From Porphyromonas pasteri (lineage in GTDB: Bacteria; Bacteroidota; Bacteroidia; Bacteroidales; Porphyromonadaceae): a DNA stretch of 64,000 nucleotides. The stretch spans positions 62,001 to 126,000 of the forward strand of contig NZ_BMPU01000002.1 of the NCBI RefSeq assembly GCF_014647755.1, in the 5' to 3' direction. The notes beneath the pieces were generated by a model that did no database searches, was not told the DNA's origin, and saw nothing but the letters and a program-made list of their open reading frames with translations. The translations under genes and the position numbers were made by a program. Shown here piece after piece: positions 1 through 9,960 of this stretch; within the stretch, counting starts at the first letter, position 1, and the number at the start of each line of letters is the position of its first letter.

Positions 1-120
1 GAAAGCTTATTGATTTCCCCATGCGAAGCCGTGCTTTTCTGGTGACCGTGCGGGTGAAGAAGGTGCGCTCCCGCAGGCCGTAGCGAGCGCCTCTCGGGGA
101 GGGGCGAGTGACGCCCAGCT
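1..120. other. left-edge intergenic sequence, no gene called
   Basis: No complete gene is visible. A minus-strand frame stays open from about 250 to the window edge, but most of it lies in a repeat that also occurs near 31000 and the plus strand is open there too. I therefore do not call it. The upstream neighbour lies outside the window. Confidence 0.4.
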
Positions 121-480
121 CCCCGATATACCTCTCCGAAGTGATACGCAAGCCCTTCGCCTTATTGCGAGTATTCTTCTTATTCAGCGGAAGGAAAAGT
201 GTCCTTCTCGTGAAGAAAAAAGCGCCTTCCCATAGTGGTTTCCCCTATCTATGTACGTAGTCTTAAAGACCAGGCACGTAAATCCAAATATCCACGTACG
301 TAGATTTATCGTCCACGCACGTAGCCCAAACTTATCTGCCACTCGTCCACAACTTTTATCCCTACGCGGAGCAACAACCTAATATAGGTCCCCACACAAA
401 GCTATATAGGAATCAGTCCAAAGCTATATAGCTTTCTTCGCCATCCTATATAGGTCAGCCCAGCGACCAATATAGGTCCG
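121..480. repeat. composite intergenic repeat, copy 1 (conserved block + C array + B array)
   Basis: Positions 127-250 are a conserved block that recurs at about 30950-31078. It is followed by four ACGT-centred palindromes with centres at 256.5, 277.5, 299.5 and 320.5 (spacing 21, 22, 21). After a 63-bp linker come five CTATATAG/GACCAATATAGGTC palindromes centred near 384, 405.5, 427.5, 449.5 and 471.5 (spacing about 22). The linker contains CACTCGTCC, which also occurs inside the family A arrays. Partner copies are at 30945-31240 and 47466-47718. The element is non-coding, and its near two-turn phasing suggests protein binding on one DNA face. Function is unknown. Confidence 0.8.
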
Positions 481-496
481 CCTCCCTACCCTACGC

Positions 497-554
497 TATA
501 TAAAAAGGGAACTCCTCTGCAGGCAGGATGCAAGCATCCAGACCTACAGAGGAG
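497..554 (-). terminator. rho-independent terminator of clpB
   Basis: The outer arms CTCCTCTGCAGG (512-523) and CCTACAGAGGAG (543-554) pair with one mismatch. An inner GGATGC/GCATCC stem closes the top. Read on the minus strand, the hairpin is followed by CCCTTTTTATAT. It lies about 50 bp past the clpB stop. Confidence 0.8.
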
Positions 555-600
555 CAACCCCTAACAACTAAACTAACAATATCACGTGGGACGTGCGCCC

Positions 601-3189
601 TTAGCGGAAGCGCAGCTGTCCATCTTCGACGTCAAGCGTGATGACGCTGGAGCGGTCGACAGCACCTGAGAGGATGCTCTTTGAGAGCTCATTGAGCACC
701 ACATGCTGGATGACACGGCGTACAGGACGTGCCCCAAACTCAGGGTCGTAACCTTCCTTGCCGATCCATTCAACTGCAGCGGGCGTATAGTGAAGCTCGA
801 TGCCATTGACCTGCAGGAGGCGGGCCGTGCTGTCGAGCTGGATGCGGACGATCTCGTCGATCTCGCTGCGACCCAGCGGGGTGAAGACGATGGTCTCATC
901 GATACGGTTGAGGAACTCTGGACGGATCGTCTTCTTCAGAAGGCCGAGTACCAGCTCACGCGTCTCATCGATAGCAGCCTGCTCACCGCCCGCAGGGACG
1001 TCGGAGAGACGCTCACGGATGAGGTCGGAGCCGAGGTTACTCGTCATGATGATGATCGTATTCTTGAAGTTCACCAGACGGCCCTTATTATCCGTCAGAC
1101 GACCGTCATCGAGGACCTGCAGGAGGACGTTGAAGACGTCGGGGTGAGCCTTCTCGATCTCGTCAAAGAGGACGACGGAGTAGGGCTTGCGGCGGATCGC
1201 TTCGGTGAGCTGACCACCTTCGTCATAGCCTACATATCCTGGAGGTGCACCGATGAGGCGGGTGGCGGAGAACTTCTCCTGATACTCGCTCATATCGATA
1301 CGGGTGAGCATCGTCTCGTCATCGAAGAGGATTTCAGCCAGCGCCTTCGCCAGCTCGGTCTTCCCGACACCAGTGGTACCGAGGAAGATGAATGAGCCGA
1401 TAGGACGCTTGGGGTCCTGAAGACCGGCACGGCTACGGCGTACGGCATCAGCGACGGCACGGATAGCCTGCTCCTGACCGACGACACGCTTGTGCAACTC
1501 TTCCTCGAGGTGCAGGAGCTTCTCACGCTCACTCTGGAGCATCTTCCCGACGGGGATCCCCGTCCAGCGAGAGACGATGTCGGCGATATCCTCGGCAGTG
1601 ACCTCCTCACGGATCAGAGCGCTATCGCCCTGAGCCTCGGTGAGCTCCTGCTGGATAGAGGCGATCTCGGCTTCCTTCTCCTTGAGTCGGCCGTAGCGGA
1701 TCTCAGCGACGCGACCGTAGTCACCGCTGCGCTCAGCGCTGTCAGCCTCGATCTTCAGCTGCTCGACCTCGATCTTGCACTGCTGTATGCGGTTGATGAG
1801 CTCCTGCTCACGCATCCACTTAGCCTTGTCGCCAGCTTCTTCTTCGCGCAGCGTGGCGATCTCCTTGTTCAGCTCTTCGAGCTTCTCCTCATCGTCTTCA
1901 CGGCGGATAGCCTCACGCTCGATTTCGAGCTGGGTGATACGACGTGCGATCTCGTCAAGCCCCTCGGGGAGGGAGTCAATCTGCATCCTGAGACGTGCGG
2001 CAGCTTCGTCCATAAGGTCGATAGCCTTGTCGGGGAGGAAGCGGTCGGTGATGTAGCGGTCGGAGAGGCGGACAGCAGCGATGATGGCATCGTCCTTGAT
2101 ACGCACCTTGTGGTGGTTCTCATACTTCTCCTTCAGCCCACGGAGGATGGAGATCGAGCTGGCTTCATCGGGCTCGTCGACCATGACCATCTGGAAGCGG
2201 CGCTCCAGAGCCTTGTCCTTCTCGAAGTACTTCTGGTACTCGTCGAGGGTCGTAGCACCGATAGAGCGGAGTTCGCCACGTGCCAGAGCAGGCTTGAGGA
2301 TGTTAGCAGCATCCATAGCGCCCTCGCCCTTACCAGCACCTACGAGGGTGTGGATCTCGTCGATGAAGAGGATGATCTCCCCCTCGCTCTTCGTGACTTC
2401 GGTGACGACGGACTTCAGACGTTCTTCGAATTCGCCCTTATACTTCGCACCAGCGATCAGGGCACCCATATCGAGGGAGTAGACCTGCTTGGAGCGGAGG
2501 TTCTCGGGGACGTCACCACGGACGATACGGAAGGCCAGACCTTCTGCGATAGCCGTCTTACCGACACCAGGCTCCCCGATGAGGATGGGGTTATTCTTCG
2601 TACGGCGTGAGAGGATCTGCAGGACGCGACGGATCTCATCGTCACGACCGATGACAGGGTCGAGCTTACCGCTACGAGCACGCTCGCAGAGGTTGATAGC
2701 GTACTTGCTGAGGGCGTTGTACTGCTCCTCGGCGTGCTGGCTGGTGACGCGGTTGCCCTTACGCAGCTCGTCGACAGCCTTACGGAGCTCTGCGACCTGC
2801 AGGCCGAAGTCACTCTTGAGGAGTCGAGCTACCGAGGTATCGACCTCAGCGAGCGCAAGGAAGAGGTGCTCGAGAGCTACATACTCATCCTTCATCTCGG
2901 TGGCGATATCCTCAGCCTTGTCGAGTACCTTCGTGGCATCGGAGCTGAGATAGGGTTCGCCACCCGAGACCTTAGGCAGAGCTGAGAGCATACGCTGCAG
3001 GCTCTCCTCAAGGCGGGCACGCTGGATAGCGAGCTTAGAGAGGAGGAAGTCAGTAAGACTATCTCCGAGAGTCAAAATACTTGTAAGCAGGTGAACGGGC
3101 TCAATGGCCTGATTGCCGGCCTTGCGAGCGAGCTCGATAGCGCTCTGCAGGGCCTCCTGCGACTTGATGGTATACTTATTAATGTTCAT
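601..3189 (-). CDS. clpB: ClpB disaggregase
   Basis: The 862-residue product matches the full ClpB/Hsp104 architecture. An N-terminal repeat domain (about 1-150) is followed by a first AAA+ module with Walker A GEPGVGKT (205-212) and Walker B IILFIDE (272-278). A Glu/Lys-rich middle coiled coil spans about 400-525. The second AAA+ module has Walker A GTTGVGKT (604-611) and Walker B VVLFDE (672-677). ClpB hexamers thread aggregated cytoplasmic proteins through their pore, normally together with DnaK/DnaJ/GrpE, which are not in this window. The start fits the family N-terminus ([14 protein letters not shown]). It stands alone on its transcript: the sufD terminator lies upstream and its own terminator follows. 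I see no CIRCE or heat-shock element. Confidence 0.98.
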   Translation of the reverse strand: MNINKYTIKSQEALQSAIELARKAGNQAIEPVHLLTSILTLGDSLTDFLLSKLAIQRARLEESLQRMLSALPKVSGGEPYLSSDATKVLDKAEDIATEMKDEYVALEHLFLALAEVDTSVARLLKSDFGLQVAELRKAVDELRKGNRVTSQHAEEQYNALSKYAINLCERARSGKLDPVIGRDDEIRRVLQILSRRTKNNPILIGEPGVGKTAIAEGLAFRIVRGDVPENLRSKQVYSLDMGALIAGAKYKGEFEERLKSVVTEVTKSEGEIILFIDEIHTLVGAGKGEGAMDAANILKPALARGELRSIGATTLDEYQKYFEKDKALERRFQMVMVDEPDEASSISILRGLKEKYENHHKVRIKDDAIIAAVRLSDRYITDRFLPDKAIDLMDEAAARLRMQIDSLPEGLDEIARRITQLEIEREAIRREDDEEKLEELNKEIATLREEEAGDKAKWMREQELINRIQQCKIEVEQLKIEADSAERSGDYGRVAEIRYGRLKEKEAEIASIQQELTEAQGDSALIREEVTAEDIADIVSRWTGIPVGKMLQSEREKLLHLEEELHKRVVGQEQAIRAVADAVRRSRAGLQDPKRPIGSFIFLGTTGVGKTELAKALAEILFDDETMLTRIDMSEYQEKFSATRLIGAPPGYVGYDEGGQLTEAIRRKPYSVVLFDEIEKAHPDVFNVLLQVLDDGRLTDNKGRLVNFKNTIIIMTSNLGSDLIRERLSDVPAGGEQAAIDETRELVLGLLKKTIRPEFLNRIDETIVFTPLGRSEIDEIVRIQLDSTARLLQVNGIELHYTPAAVEWIGKEGYDPEFGARPVRRVIQHVVLNELSKSILSGAVDRSSVITLDVEDGQLRFR

Positions 3190-3347
3190 TTTTATGTCAG
3201 GGGGTGGACTTTAGTGCCCACGCTACATCCCCTTCTGCAAAGCACGTACCCAGCTCGAAAAGCGCGCCATTCTGACCGAAACAATGAGATAGCATCGCAT
3301 AAACGGCATTATTTTAAGCCATTCTGTCACACATATAGGTAATGAAA

Positions 3348-3388
3348 GACCCGCGCCCATAGCTCACTTGGAGCCATGGGCGCGGGTC
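3348..3388 (-). terminator. terminator after sufD
   Basis: A perfect 13-bp GC-rich stem is formed by GACCCGCGCCCAT (3348-3360) and ATGGGCGCGGGTC (3376-3388) with a 15-nt loop. On the minus strand it is followed by TTTCATT. It lies 23 bp downstream of the sufD stop and separates the suf genes from clpB. Confidence 0.85.
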
Positions 3389-3411
3389 GTATATCTTATA
3401 TGGAGAGCGGG

Positions 3412-4629
3412 CTACTTACGCAGCTGCTCCTCGATGCGGGCACGCACGTCGTCAGCGATCTCCTCGACGGGGATACGCGCTACGACATCTTCGGCGAAGG
3501 CATTACTCAGCATCAGGCGAGCTTCCTCAAGGGAGATACCGCGCTGGCGCATATAGAAGAGAGCATCAGCGCTGAGCTGACCCGTGGTCATCCCGTGGGA
3601 GCACTTCACGTCGTCAGCGTAGATCTCCAGCTGGGGCTTCGACTGCATACGAGCCGTGGGCGAGAGCAGGAGGTTGCGGTTGTTCTGATAAGCCTGCGTC
3701 TTCTGCGCGTCTTGCGCTACGAGGATACGCCCCGTGAAGACACCACGGCTATCGTCACGCAGCACATACTTGAAGAGCTCATCCGAGGTACAGTGCGGTA
3801 CAGCATGCTCGATGTAGGAGAAGTTGTCCGCATGTGCCTTACCAGCGGTGAGGACGAAGCCAGAGACCTTGAGGTCGGCACGCTCTTCGGCGAGCGTGAC
3901 GAAGTAGTTATTACGCGTCACACCATTGCGCAGCGTGACACCGCTGAGGTCGACGACGCTATCCTGCATCTGACGGACGTAGAGCGAGGAGACACGCACA
4001 TTCGCCTCGGCCGACTCCTCACGCTCGATGAGCGAGAAGCGGGCACGGCGCCCGACGTGAACCTCGATGGTGCGCAGCGCCATAGCGCGCTCCGTCGTCT
4101 CGGGGCAGTCACGGAAGTGAAGCGTCGCCTCGGCGTCATCCTCGAGGATGATAAGCGCGCGCTCTACGGAGATATGCCCCGCCAGACGTGGTAGGATATA
4201 GCTCAGCTCGATGTGACCAGGGATCTTCGCGCCACGAGGCACGTAGATGACGAGAGCCTCGGCAGCGAAGAGGGTATTCAGCGCGACGAGCCCGTCAGTA
4301 GCGATGGGCGCGATACGGCCATAGTACTCCTGCGCCAGCTCGGGATGCAGGCGTACGAAGTCCGAGAACGCACCGATGAAGATCTCCGGTGCGAAGGCCC
4401 GCGATGCCCAGTAAGGAGCACCGTCCAGCACGTGGAGCTTCCAGTCCTCGGCGAAGAGGCTGGGCAGGTCGGTACGCTGGTAGTCCTCGCTCTTGAAGCG
4501 GGGTACCCCCAGACGAGCGAAGGCGTCATAAGCCGCCTCGCGGTAGTGATTGAGTAGCTGTGGACGCTCCTGCAGCTCCCCACTAAGGGCAGCGTAGAGG
4601 TCAAGGTACTTCTTGGTGATCGCTTCCAT
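3412..4629 (-). CDS. sufD: Fe-S assembly scaffold subunit SufD
   Basis: The 405-residue protein belongs to the SufB/SufD beta-helix family. The C-terminal region carries SQL-type features of the family, such as KPQLEIYADDVKCSHG and GMTTGQLS followed by LMLSNAFAEDVV. In the known pathway SufD pairs with SufB and the ATPase SufC to form the SufBC2D scaffold for cytoplasmic Fe-S cluster assembly. It is the last gene of sufB-sufC-sufD, starting 7 bp after sufC, and is followed by a strong terminator. The sulfur donor genes sufS and sufE are not in this window. Confidence 0.95.
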   Translation of the reverse strand: MEAITKKYLDLYAALSGELQERPQLLNHYREAAYDAFARLGVPRFKSEDYQRTDLPSLFAEDWKLHVLDGAPYWASRAFAPEIFIGAFSDFVRLHPELAQEYYGRIAPIATDGLVALNTLFAAEALVIYVPRGAKIPGHIELSYILPRLAGHISVERALIILEDDAEATLHFRDCPETTERAMALRTIEVHVGRRARFSLIEREESAEANVRVSSLYVRQMQDSVVDLSGVTLRNGVTRNNYFVTLAEERADLKVSGFVLTAGKAHADNFSYIEHAVPHCTSDELFKYVLRDDSRGVFTGRILVAQDAQKTQAYQNNRNLLLSPTARMQSKPQLEIYADDVKCSHGMTTGQLSADALFYMRQRGISLEEARLMLSNAFAEDVVARIPVEEIADDVRARIEEQLRK

Positions 4630-4636
4630 GGTCAGA

Positions 4637-5389
4637 CTACTCTCCTACCTCTTCCTTGATCCAGTCGTAGCCACGCTCTTCGAGTTCGAGAGCGAGCTCG
4701 GGGCCACCGCTACGTACGATACGACCCTTGTAGAGGACGTGCACGAAGTCGGGGCGGATATAGTCCAGGAGACGCTGGTAGTGCGTGATGACGATGGTAG
4801 AGTTCTCGGGGCTGCGCAGCTCATTGACGCCCTTAGCGACGATGCGCAGGGCGTCGATATCCAGACCACTATCCGTCTCGTCGAGGATAGCGAGCTTGGG
4901 CTCGAGCATAGCCATCTGGAAGATCTCATTGCGCTTCTTCTCACCACCGGAGAAGCCTTCGTTGACCGAGCGGCTAGCGAGCTTGTTGTCCAGCTCGACG
5001 AGTTCGCGCTTCTGCTTCATCAGCTTGAGGAACTCAGCAGCGGGCAGCGGATCAAGACCAGCAGCCTTGCGACGCTCATTGAGGGCAGCACGCATAAAGT
5101 TCACCATGCTGACGCCTGGGATCTCGACGGGATACTGGAAGCTGAGGAAGAGACCGCGGTGTGCGCGCTCCTCGGGCTCAAGCTCGAGGATATCCTCACC
5201 CTCGAAGGTCACGGAGCCCTCCGTCACCTCATAGGTGGGGTGGCCGACGAGGACCGATGAGAGGGTGCTCTTCCCCGAGCCGTTGGGGCCCATGATGGCG
5301 TGCACCTCGCCCTTGCCTACGGTGAGGTTGATTCCCTTGAGTATCTCTTTATCTCCAATGGATGCGTGGAGGTTCTCTATCTTAAGCAT
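4637..5389 (-). CDS. sufC: Fe-S assembly ATPase SufC
   Basis: The 250-residue ABC-type ATPase has Walker A GPNGSGKS (34-41), signature SGGEKKR (147-153) and Walker B LAILDE (166-171), followed by the TDSGLD typical of SufC. It is soluble and in the known system powers conformational change in the SufBC2D scaffold. It lies between sufB (33 bp upstream) and sufD (7 bp downstream) with no terminator between them. The start ATG gives the standard [12 protein letters not shown]-terminus. Confidence 0.97.
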   Translation of the reverse strand: MLKIENLHASIGDKEILKGINLTVGKGEVHAIMGPNGSGKSTLSSVLVGHPTYEVTEGSVTFEGEDILELEPEERAHRGLFLSFQYPVEIPGVSMVNFMRAALNERRKAAGLDPLPAAEFLKLMKQKRELVELDNKLASRSVNEGFSGGEKKRNEIFQMAMLEPKLAILDETDSGLDIDALRIVAKGVNELRSPENSTIVITHYQRLLDYIRPDFVHVLYKGRIVRSGGPELALELEERGYDWIKEEVGE

Positions 5390-5422
5390 ATCTGTATGAT
5401 TCGGAAATGGGGGTGATGGGGA

Positions 5423-6868
5423 TTAGCCAACGGAGCCTTCGAGGGAGATGCTCAGGAGCTTCTGAGCCTCGACAGCGAACTCCATCGGGAGCTTGTTCAT
5501 GACTTCCTTGGCGTAGCCATTGACGATGAGGCCCACGGCCTCCTCGACGCCAATACCACGCTGCTGGCAGTAGAAGATCTGGTCTTCGCTGATCTTGCTC
5601 GTCGTGGCTTCGTGCTCGATGATCGCCGTGTCGTTGTCGACATGGACGTAGGGGAAGGTGTGTGCACCGCAGCGGTCGGAGAGCAGGAGGCTGTCGCACT
5701 GCGAGTGGTTGCGGGCATTCTCCGCATTGGGGCCGACGTAGACCAGCCCGCGGTAGCTATTCTGGCTCTTGCCAGCGCTGATACCCTTCGAGACGATACG
5801 GCTACGGGTATTCTTCCCGAGGTGGATCATCTTCGTACCGGTGTCGGCCTGCTGGAAGTTGTTCGTGACAGCGACGGAGTAGAATTCGGCTACGGAGTCA
5901 TCCCCCTCGAGCACACAGCTGGGGTACTTCCACGTGATCGCCGAGCCCGTCTCGACCTGTGTCCAGGAGAGCTTGGAGCTAGCACCACGGCAGAGGCCGC
6001 GCTTGGTGACGAAGTTGTAGACACCGCCCTTACCCTCCTTGTCGCCAGGGTACCAGTTCTGCACGGTGGAGTACTTCACCTCAGCCTCCTTCTCGACGAT
6101 GATCTCGACGATGGCGGCGTGAAGCTGATTCTCGTCACGCTGGGGAGCGGTACAGCCCTCGAGGTAGCTGACGTAGGCACCCTCGTCGGCGACGATGAGT
6201 GTACGCTCAAACTGCCCCGTGTTGATGGCATTGATACGGAAGTACGTGGAGAGCTCCATCGGACAGCGCGTACCCTTCGGGATGTAGACGAAGGAGCCAT
6301 CGCTGAAGACGGCGGAGTTCAGCGCAGCGAAGTAATTATCGGTATAGGGGACGACGACGCCCAGGTACTTCTTCACCAGCTCGGGATACTCGCGTACGGC
6401 TTCGCTGAAGGAGCAGAAGATGATACCCTTCTCGGCGAGGGTCTCGCGGAAGGTCGTCTTCACCGATACGGAGTCCATGACCGCGTCGACGGCAATCCCT
6501 GAGAGCATCTTCTGCTCCTCGAGAGGGATACCGAGCTTCTCGAAGGTGCGCAGGAGCTCCGGATCCACCTCGTCGAGGCTCTTCGGGCCCTCCTTCTTCT
6601 TCGGAGCGGCATAGTAGATGATATCCTGATAGTCGATAGGGGGGATCTTCAGCAGCGCCCAGTCGGGTTGCTCGAGGGTCAGCCAATGGCGGTAGGCCTC
6701 GAGACGGAACTGCAGGAGCCACTCTGGCTCACCCTTCTTCTCCGAGATCAGGCGGACGGTCTCTTCGCTGAGCCCCTTGCCGATGGTCTCGGTGTCGATG
6801 TCGGTGGTGAAGCCATATTTGTAATCGCTCGAGGTGACCTCGTCGATGATCTGATCGTTATCTTGCAT
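5423..6868 (-). CDS. sufB: Fe-S assembly scaffold subunit SufB
   Basis: The 481-residue protein matches SufB throughout, including [34 protein letters not shown] and the C-terminal FYCQQRGI segment. SufB is the subunit on which clusters are thought to form. An upstream in-frame ATG at 6964 would add 32 residues of low-complexity sequence reaching past the rny stop. I prefer the ATG at 6868 ([11 protein letters not shown]) because it gives the family's usual beginning. An AGGAGGA lies about 25 nt upstream, too far for a classical SD. It follows rny by 107 bp on the same strand. Confidence 0.96.
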   Translation of the reverse strand: MQDNDQIIDEVTSSDYKYGFTTDIDTETIGKGLSEETVRLISEKKGEPEWLLQFRLEAYRHWLTLEQPDWALLKIPPIDYQDIIYYAAPKKKEGPKSLDEVDPELLRTFEKLGIPLEEQKMLSGIAVDAVMDSVSVKTTFRETLAEKGIIFCSFSEAVREYPELVKKYLGVVVPYTDNYFAALNSAVFSDGSFVYIPKGTRCPMELSTYFRINAINTGQFERTLIVADEGAYVSYLEGCTAPQRDENQLHAAIVEIIVEKEAEVKYSTVQNWYPGDKEGKGGVYNFVTKRGLCRGASSKLSWTQVETGSAITWKYPSCVLEGDDSVAEFYSVAVTNNFQQADTGTKMIHLGKNTRSRIVSKGISAGKSQNSYRGLVYVGPNAENARNHSQCDSLLLSDRCGAHTFPYVHVDNDTAIIEHEATTSKISEDQIFYCQQRGIGVEEAVGLIVNGYAKEVMNKLPMEFAVEAQKLLSISLEGSVG

Positions 6869-6975
6869 GCAATAAATATGGATGTTATTCCTCCTACGCT
6901 GTAAACACGCCACAGGGGAATTTGGTTGCCATACGCCACCCATTTGCGCGGGGAGGAGCCCCACACCTCGGGAGA

Positions 6976-8559
6976 CTACTTGGCGTAGCTGACGCTGCGG
7001 GTCTCGCGGATGACGGTGATCTTGACCTGCCCAGGGTAGGTCATCTCGTCCTGGATGCGCTTAGCGATCTCAGCTGAGAGCGTAGCGATGCTGCTGTCGT
7101 CGGTGTTCTCTGCGCCGACGATGACACGGAGCTCACGACCCGCCTGGATAGCGTAGGTCTTCACCACCCCTGGATAAGAGAGGGCGAGCTGCTCGAGGTC
7201 ATTGAGACGCTTGATATAAGCCTCGACGATCTCACGGCGGGCACCGGGACGCGCGCCACTGATGGCGTCACAGACCTGGACGATGGGGGCTATGAGGCTC
7301 TCCATCTCGACTTCGTCGTGGTGTGCCCCGACGGCATTGCAGATGTTGGCCTTTTCCTTGTACTTCTCACAGAGCTTCATCCCCAGGAGTGCGTGTGGCA
7401 GCTCGGGCTCATCATCGGGTACCTTACCGATGTCGTGCAGGAGGCCGGCGCGCTTAGCGTGCTTGGGGTTCAGACCCAGCTCACTGGCCATAATGGCGCA
7501 GAGGTTAGCGGTCTCGCGGGAGTGCTGCAGGAGGTTCTGCCCATAGGATGAGCGGTACTTCATCTTACCGATGAGGCGGATGAGCTCGGGGTGCATACCA
7601 TGGATACCGAGGTCGATGACGGTGCGCTTCCCCGTCTCGATGATCTCTTCCTCGATCTGCTTACGCACCTTCGAGACGACCTCTTCGATGCGGGCAGGGT
7701 GGATACGGCCGTCTTGGACGAGCTGATGCAGGGCCAGACGTGCTACCTCACGGCGCACGGGGTCAAAGCTACTGAGGACGATGGCTTCGGGGGTGTCGTC
7801 AACGATGATCTCGATACCGGTAGCGGCCTCGAGGGCGCGGATGTTACGCCCCTCACGGCCGATGATACGGCCCTTGATCTCATCACTCTCGATGTGGAAG
7901 ACGGTGACGGAGTTCTCGATAGCCGTCTCGGTAGCCAGGCGCTGGATGGACTGCACGACGATGCGCTTGGCCTCCTTGTTGGCGGTCATCTTTGCTTCCT
8001 CGACGATCTCGTTGATATAGCCCTGAGCTTGGTCCTTGGCTTCGGCGCGAAGGCTCTCGATAAGACGCTCACGCGCCTCGTCAGCAGAGAGTCCGCCGAG
8101 GGCTTCGAGGCGCTTCTGCTCGCTCTGACGGAGGAGCTCCAGCTCAGCCTTCTTCTCCTCGTACTCGGCCTTCTTGACGTCGTATTCTTCCTTCTTCAGC
8201 TCGATGCCCTCACTCTGTAGGGCGAGCTTTTCCTTGAGTATATCGATCTCTTGGTTGCGCTTCTCTACCTCATTGTGGCGCTGCGTGAGCTCCTGCTCGC
8301 GGGTCTTCAGTCGGCCCTCGATCTGCTTGAGCTTATTATTGCGCTGTGCCACCTGCTGCTCAAGGTCGCCCTTGAGCTGCAGGAACTTCTCCTTGACCTC
8401 AAGGAGCTTCTTCTGCTTGAGGACTTCAGCTTCACGCTCCGCCTCAGAGAGGATTGCACGAGTCTTCTGCCCGAGGAGCTTCTCCGAGACGACCCATGAG
8501 AGAGCCGCACCGAGGATAAGCGCACCGATGCAGATGATAATGATCGTAATTGTTCCCAT
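6976..8559 (-). CDS. rny: ribonuclease Y
   Basis: The 527-residue protein has the canonical RNase Y order. A single N-terminal membrane helix (about 4-24) is followed by a long charged coiled coil (about 30-150). A KH RNA-binding domain with [11 protein letters not shown] lies at 230-240. The metal-dependent HD domain has H346 and the H375-D376 pair in LLHDIGKV. RNase Y is a membrane-anchored endoribonuclease that starts mRNA decay. The gene follows zapA by 47 bp and precedes sufB, with no convincing terminator on either side, so cotranscription is likely. Confidence 0.97.
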   Translation of the reverse strand: MGTITIIIICIGALILGAALSWVVSEKLLGQKTRAILSEAEREAEVLKQKKLLEVKEKFLQLKGDLEQQVAQRNNKLKQIEGRLKTREQELTQRHNEVEKRNQEIDILKEKLALQSEGIELKKEEYDVKKAEYEEKKAELELLRQSEQKRLEALGGLSADEARERLIESLRAEAKDQAQGYINEIVEEAKMTANKEAKRIVVQSIQRLATETAIENSVTVFHIESDEIKGRIIGREGRNIRALEAATGIEIIVDDTPEAIVLSSFDPVRREVARLALHQLVQDGRIHPARIEEVVSKVRKQIEEEIIETGKRTVIDLGIHGMHPELIRLIGKMKYRSSYGQNLLQHSRETANLCAIMASELGLNPKHAKRAGLLHDIGKVPDDEPELPHALLGMKLCEKYKEKANICNAVGAHHDEVEMESLIAPIVQVCDAISGARPGARREIVEAYIKRLNDLEQLALSYPGVVKTYAIQAGRELRVIVGAENTDDSSIATLSAEIAKRIQDEMTYPGQVKITVIRETRSVSYAK

Positions 8560-8606
8560 TCCTTTGTCTGAAATAAATGTAATGCTGAAGGAAAGGGACG
8601 CTGTGG

Positions 8607-8966
8607 TTATTGGGACGAGGTGGGGGGATCGTCAATGAGCTGTCGAGCCTTGCTAATCAGTGTCTCAAGCTCCTCATTGATCTCCACGAGGCGTGGAGTC
8701 AAGGTCTGCTTGCGCGCTTCGAGGGCGCCCTGCACTTGCTTGTAGCGCGTAGCGATATCGATAGCAGCCATCGCCAGGTAGCCTATGGTAGGCACCTCGG
8801 AGCGATTGGGGTACTTATATCGGTAGATACGCAGCGTAGAGGTCAGCTCTTCGCCAGCATCGCGGTAGAGTCGTTCCTCGGAGCGAGGGACTCGGAGCGA
8901 GAGGCGAGCATCTTCGACAGCGAGTGAAATGCGCTGCAGGTCCTCAGGGCTGGTATTGGTATCCAT
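8607..8966 (-). CDS. zapA: cell division protein ZapA
   Basis: The 119-residue protein has the ZapA layout: an N-terminal globular part with [20 protein letters not shown], then a C-terminal coiled coil from about residue 65. ZapA proteins bundle FtsZ filaments in the cytoplasm. The neighbouring upstream coiled-coil gene and downstream rny give the arrangement common in Bacteroidota. The assignment rests on overall pattern, as ZapA sequences diverge strongly. Confidence 0.85.
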   Translation of the reverse strand: MDTNTSPEDLQRISLAVEDARLSLRVPRSEERLYRDAGEELTSTLRIYRYKYPNRSEVPTIGYLAMAAIDIATRYKQVQGALEARKQTLTPRLVEINEELETLISKARQLIDDPPTSSQ

Positions 8967-9011
8967 ATATCGGTAGCGGGGCGGGTAGGCCCCAAGCTAT
9001 TCGGTCTCTGA

Positions 9012-9350
9012 CTATATCTCGGGCTCAGACGCTGCGGTGGCCTCGGGCTCACTGGTGAGCTGGCTGATGCAGCGGTCGAGCTGACTGATGATCCCATCAA
9101 GGAGCTCCCGGGCATCCCTACGGCTGGCGTCCCCCATATCGGTAGAGACGAGAGCCGAGGCAGTGGCCAAGGTCGCTTCGTGTCGTCGCACTGACTTGAG
9201 TTCTTCTTGCATCGCATGAAGAGCTTCATCCCGTTGCTGAAGGAGCATCCTGAGCTGAGCGAGCTTCTCGTTCTGCTCTGCGACAATACCGGCGAGACGT
9301 CGGATATTGACTTGTAATCGCTGGAGCTCTTGGTCTTCGGCTTGGGTCAT
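9012..9350 (-). CDS. coiled-coil protein upstream of zapA (ZapB-like)
   Basis: The 112-residue protein is predicted to be a heptad-rich coiled coil over about residues 8-60 (LQRLQVNIRRLAGIVAEQNE), followed by a Ser/Glu-rich tail. Longer frames upstream exist, but the ATG at 9350 lies just after a Bacteroidota -7 box (TACCTTTG, 9374-9381) and excludes low-complexity intergenic sequence. Its place as first gene before zapA suggests a division-ring cofactor. That role is inferred from position and coiled-coil content only. Confidence 0.7.
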   Translation of the reverse strand: MTQAEDQELQRLQVNIRRLAGIVAEQNEKLAQLRMLLQQRDEALHAMQEELKSVRRHEATLATASALVSTDMGDASRRDARELLDGIISQLDRCISQLTSEPEATAASEPEI

Positions 9351-9373
9351 AGCGTCGTTATTCCTTATGTATG

Positions 9374-9381
9374 CAAAGGTA
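9374..9381 (-). promoter_or_regulatory. -7 box of the zapB-zapA-rny-suf run
   Basis: CAAAGGTA on the plus strand reads TACCTTTG on the minus strand, an exact TAnnTTTG Bacteroidota -7 element. It lies 24 bp before the ATG at 9350. I see no clear TTG at the -33 position. Confidence 0.6.
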
Positions 9382-9536
9382 CGCTTTTTTAGCCTCTTCC
9401 CCGCCCCCGCTCTATATATAAGTAGAGTCCCCCTCTCAAGAAGGCCACCCAACCACCGTCCCTCACACGACTCGATCCCCTCGATTTCATCCTCAAAAAA
9501 GGGTGCAGTCAGACAGCCTCTTAGCAGGAGCAAAAA

Positions 9537-9645
9537 CCAACCAGTACTGGTCACTCGTCCGACCAGTACTACTTCGCGCGGTGACCAGTACTGCTTCCTA
9601 TTGGTGACCAGTACTGGTCCGACCGCTGACCAGTACTGGTCGCAA
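9537..9645. repeat. family A palindrome array (array A1)
   Basis: Five copies of ACCAGTACTGGT-type palindromes are centred at 9545.5, 9567.5, 9589.5, 9612.5 and 9634.5 (spacing 22, 22, 23, 22). Units 1, 4 and 5 are the fullest; units 2 and 3 have decayed right halves. The 8-10 bp linkers (CACTCGTCC, ACTTCGCGCG, GCTTCCTATT) are themselves conserved in arrays A2 and A3. The array lies in the 609-bp gap between the zapB-like gene and susD. Confidence 0.9.
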
Positions 9646-9696
9646 TCACCCTCTCTCCCACGACATCTATAGTATGCAGCTAAGGGAGGTGCTACC

Positions 9697-9798
9697 GACC
9701 TATATTGGTCACTGAGCTGATCTATATAGGTCCACGTCGTGACCTATATTGGTCGGAAGAGCGATCTATATAGGTCAGCCCGATGACCAATATAGGTT
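9697..9798. repeat. family B palindrome array (array B2)
   Basis: Five palindromes of the form GACCTATATTGGTC or CTATATAGGTC are centred at 9703.5, 9725.5, 9747.5, 9769.5 and 9791.5, exactly 22 bp apart. The array starts about 50 bp after array A1, so A and B families sit side by side here. The remaining gap to the susD terminator holds nothing else I can support. Confidence 0.9.
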
Positions 9799-9858
9799 CA
9801 CACCACCCCCTTCTATTGGGATGTCACATATAGGCGTGCAAGGAGACGATATAAAGCA

Positions 9859-9898
9859 GCTTGCCCTCGGGCTCCACAGCGGGAGCTCGAGGGCAAGC
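9859..9898 (-). terminator. terminator after susD
   Basis: GCTTGCCCTCG (9859-9869) pairs perfectly with CGAGGGCAAGC (9888-9898), with additional GCTCC/GGGAGC pairing inside the loop. On the minus strand it is followed by TGCTTTATATCG, a weak T tract. It lies about 60 bp past the susD stop. Confidence 0.75.
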
Positions 9899-9960
9899 CT
9901 TCTATATTTTCGCCCCGTGGGGCGGGCAGTCGGAGGGAGCAAAGTGCGCCCTACGCTGGA

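Noticed and set aside
1492-2610. Long plus-strand frames opposite clpB, and similar frames opposite sufB, GH97, BamA and the lipoprotein genes
   Set aside because: They mirror the codon pattern of the real minus-strand genes, as usual in GC-rich coding DNA, and lack recognisable domains.
6869-6964. Upstream sufB start
   Set aside because: Adds 32 residues not seen in SufB proteins and lies next to the rny stop.
9537-9645. Regular repeat arrays read as CRISPR
   Set aside because: Units are 14-bp palindromes with about 8-bp conserved linkers, so there are no unique spacers, and no cas genes are in the window.
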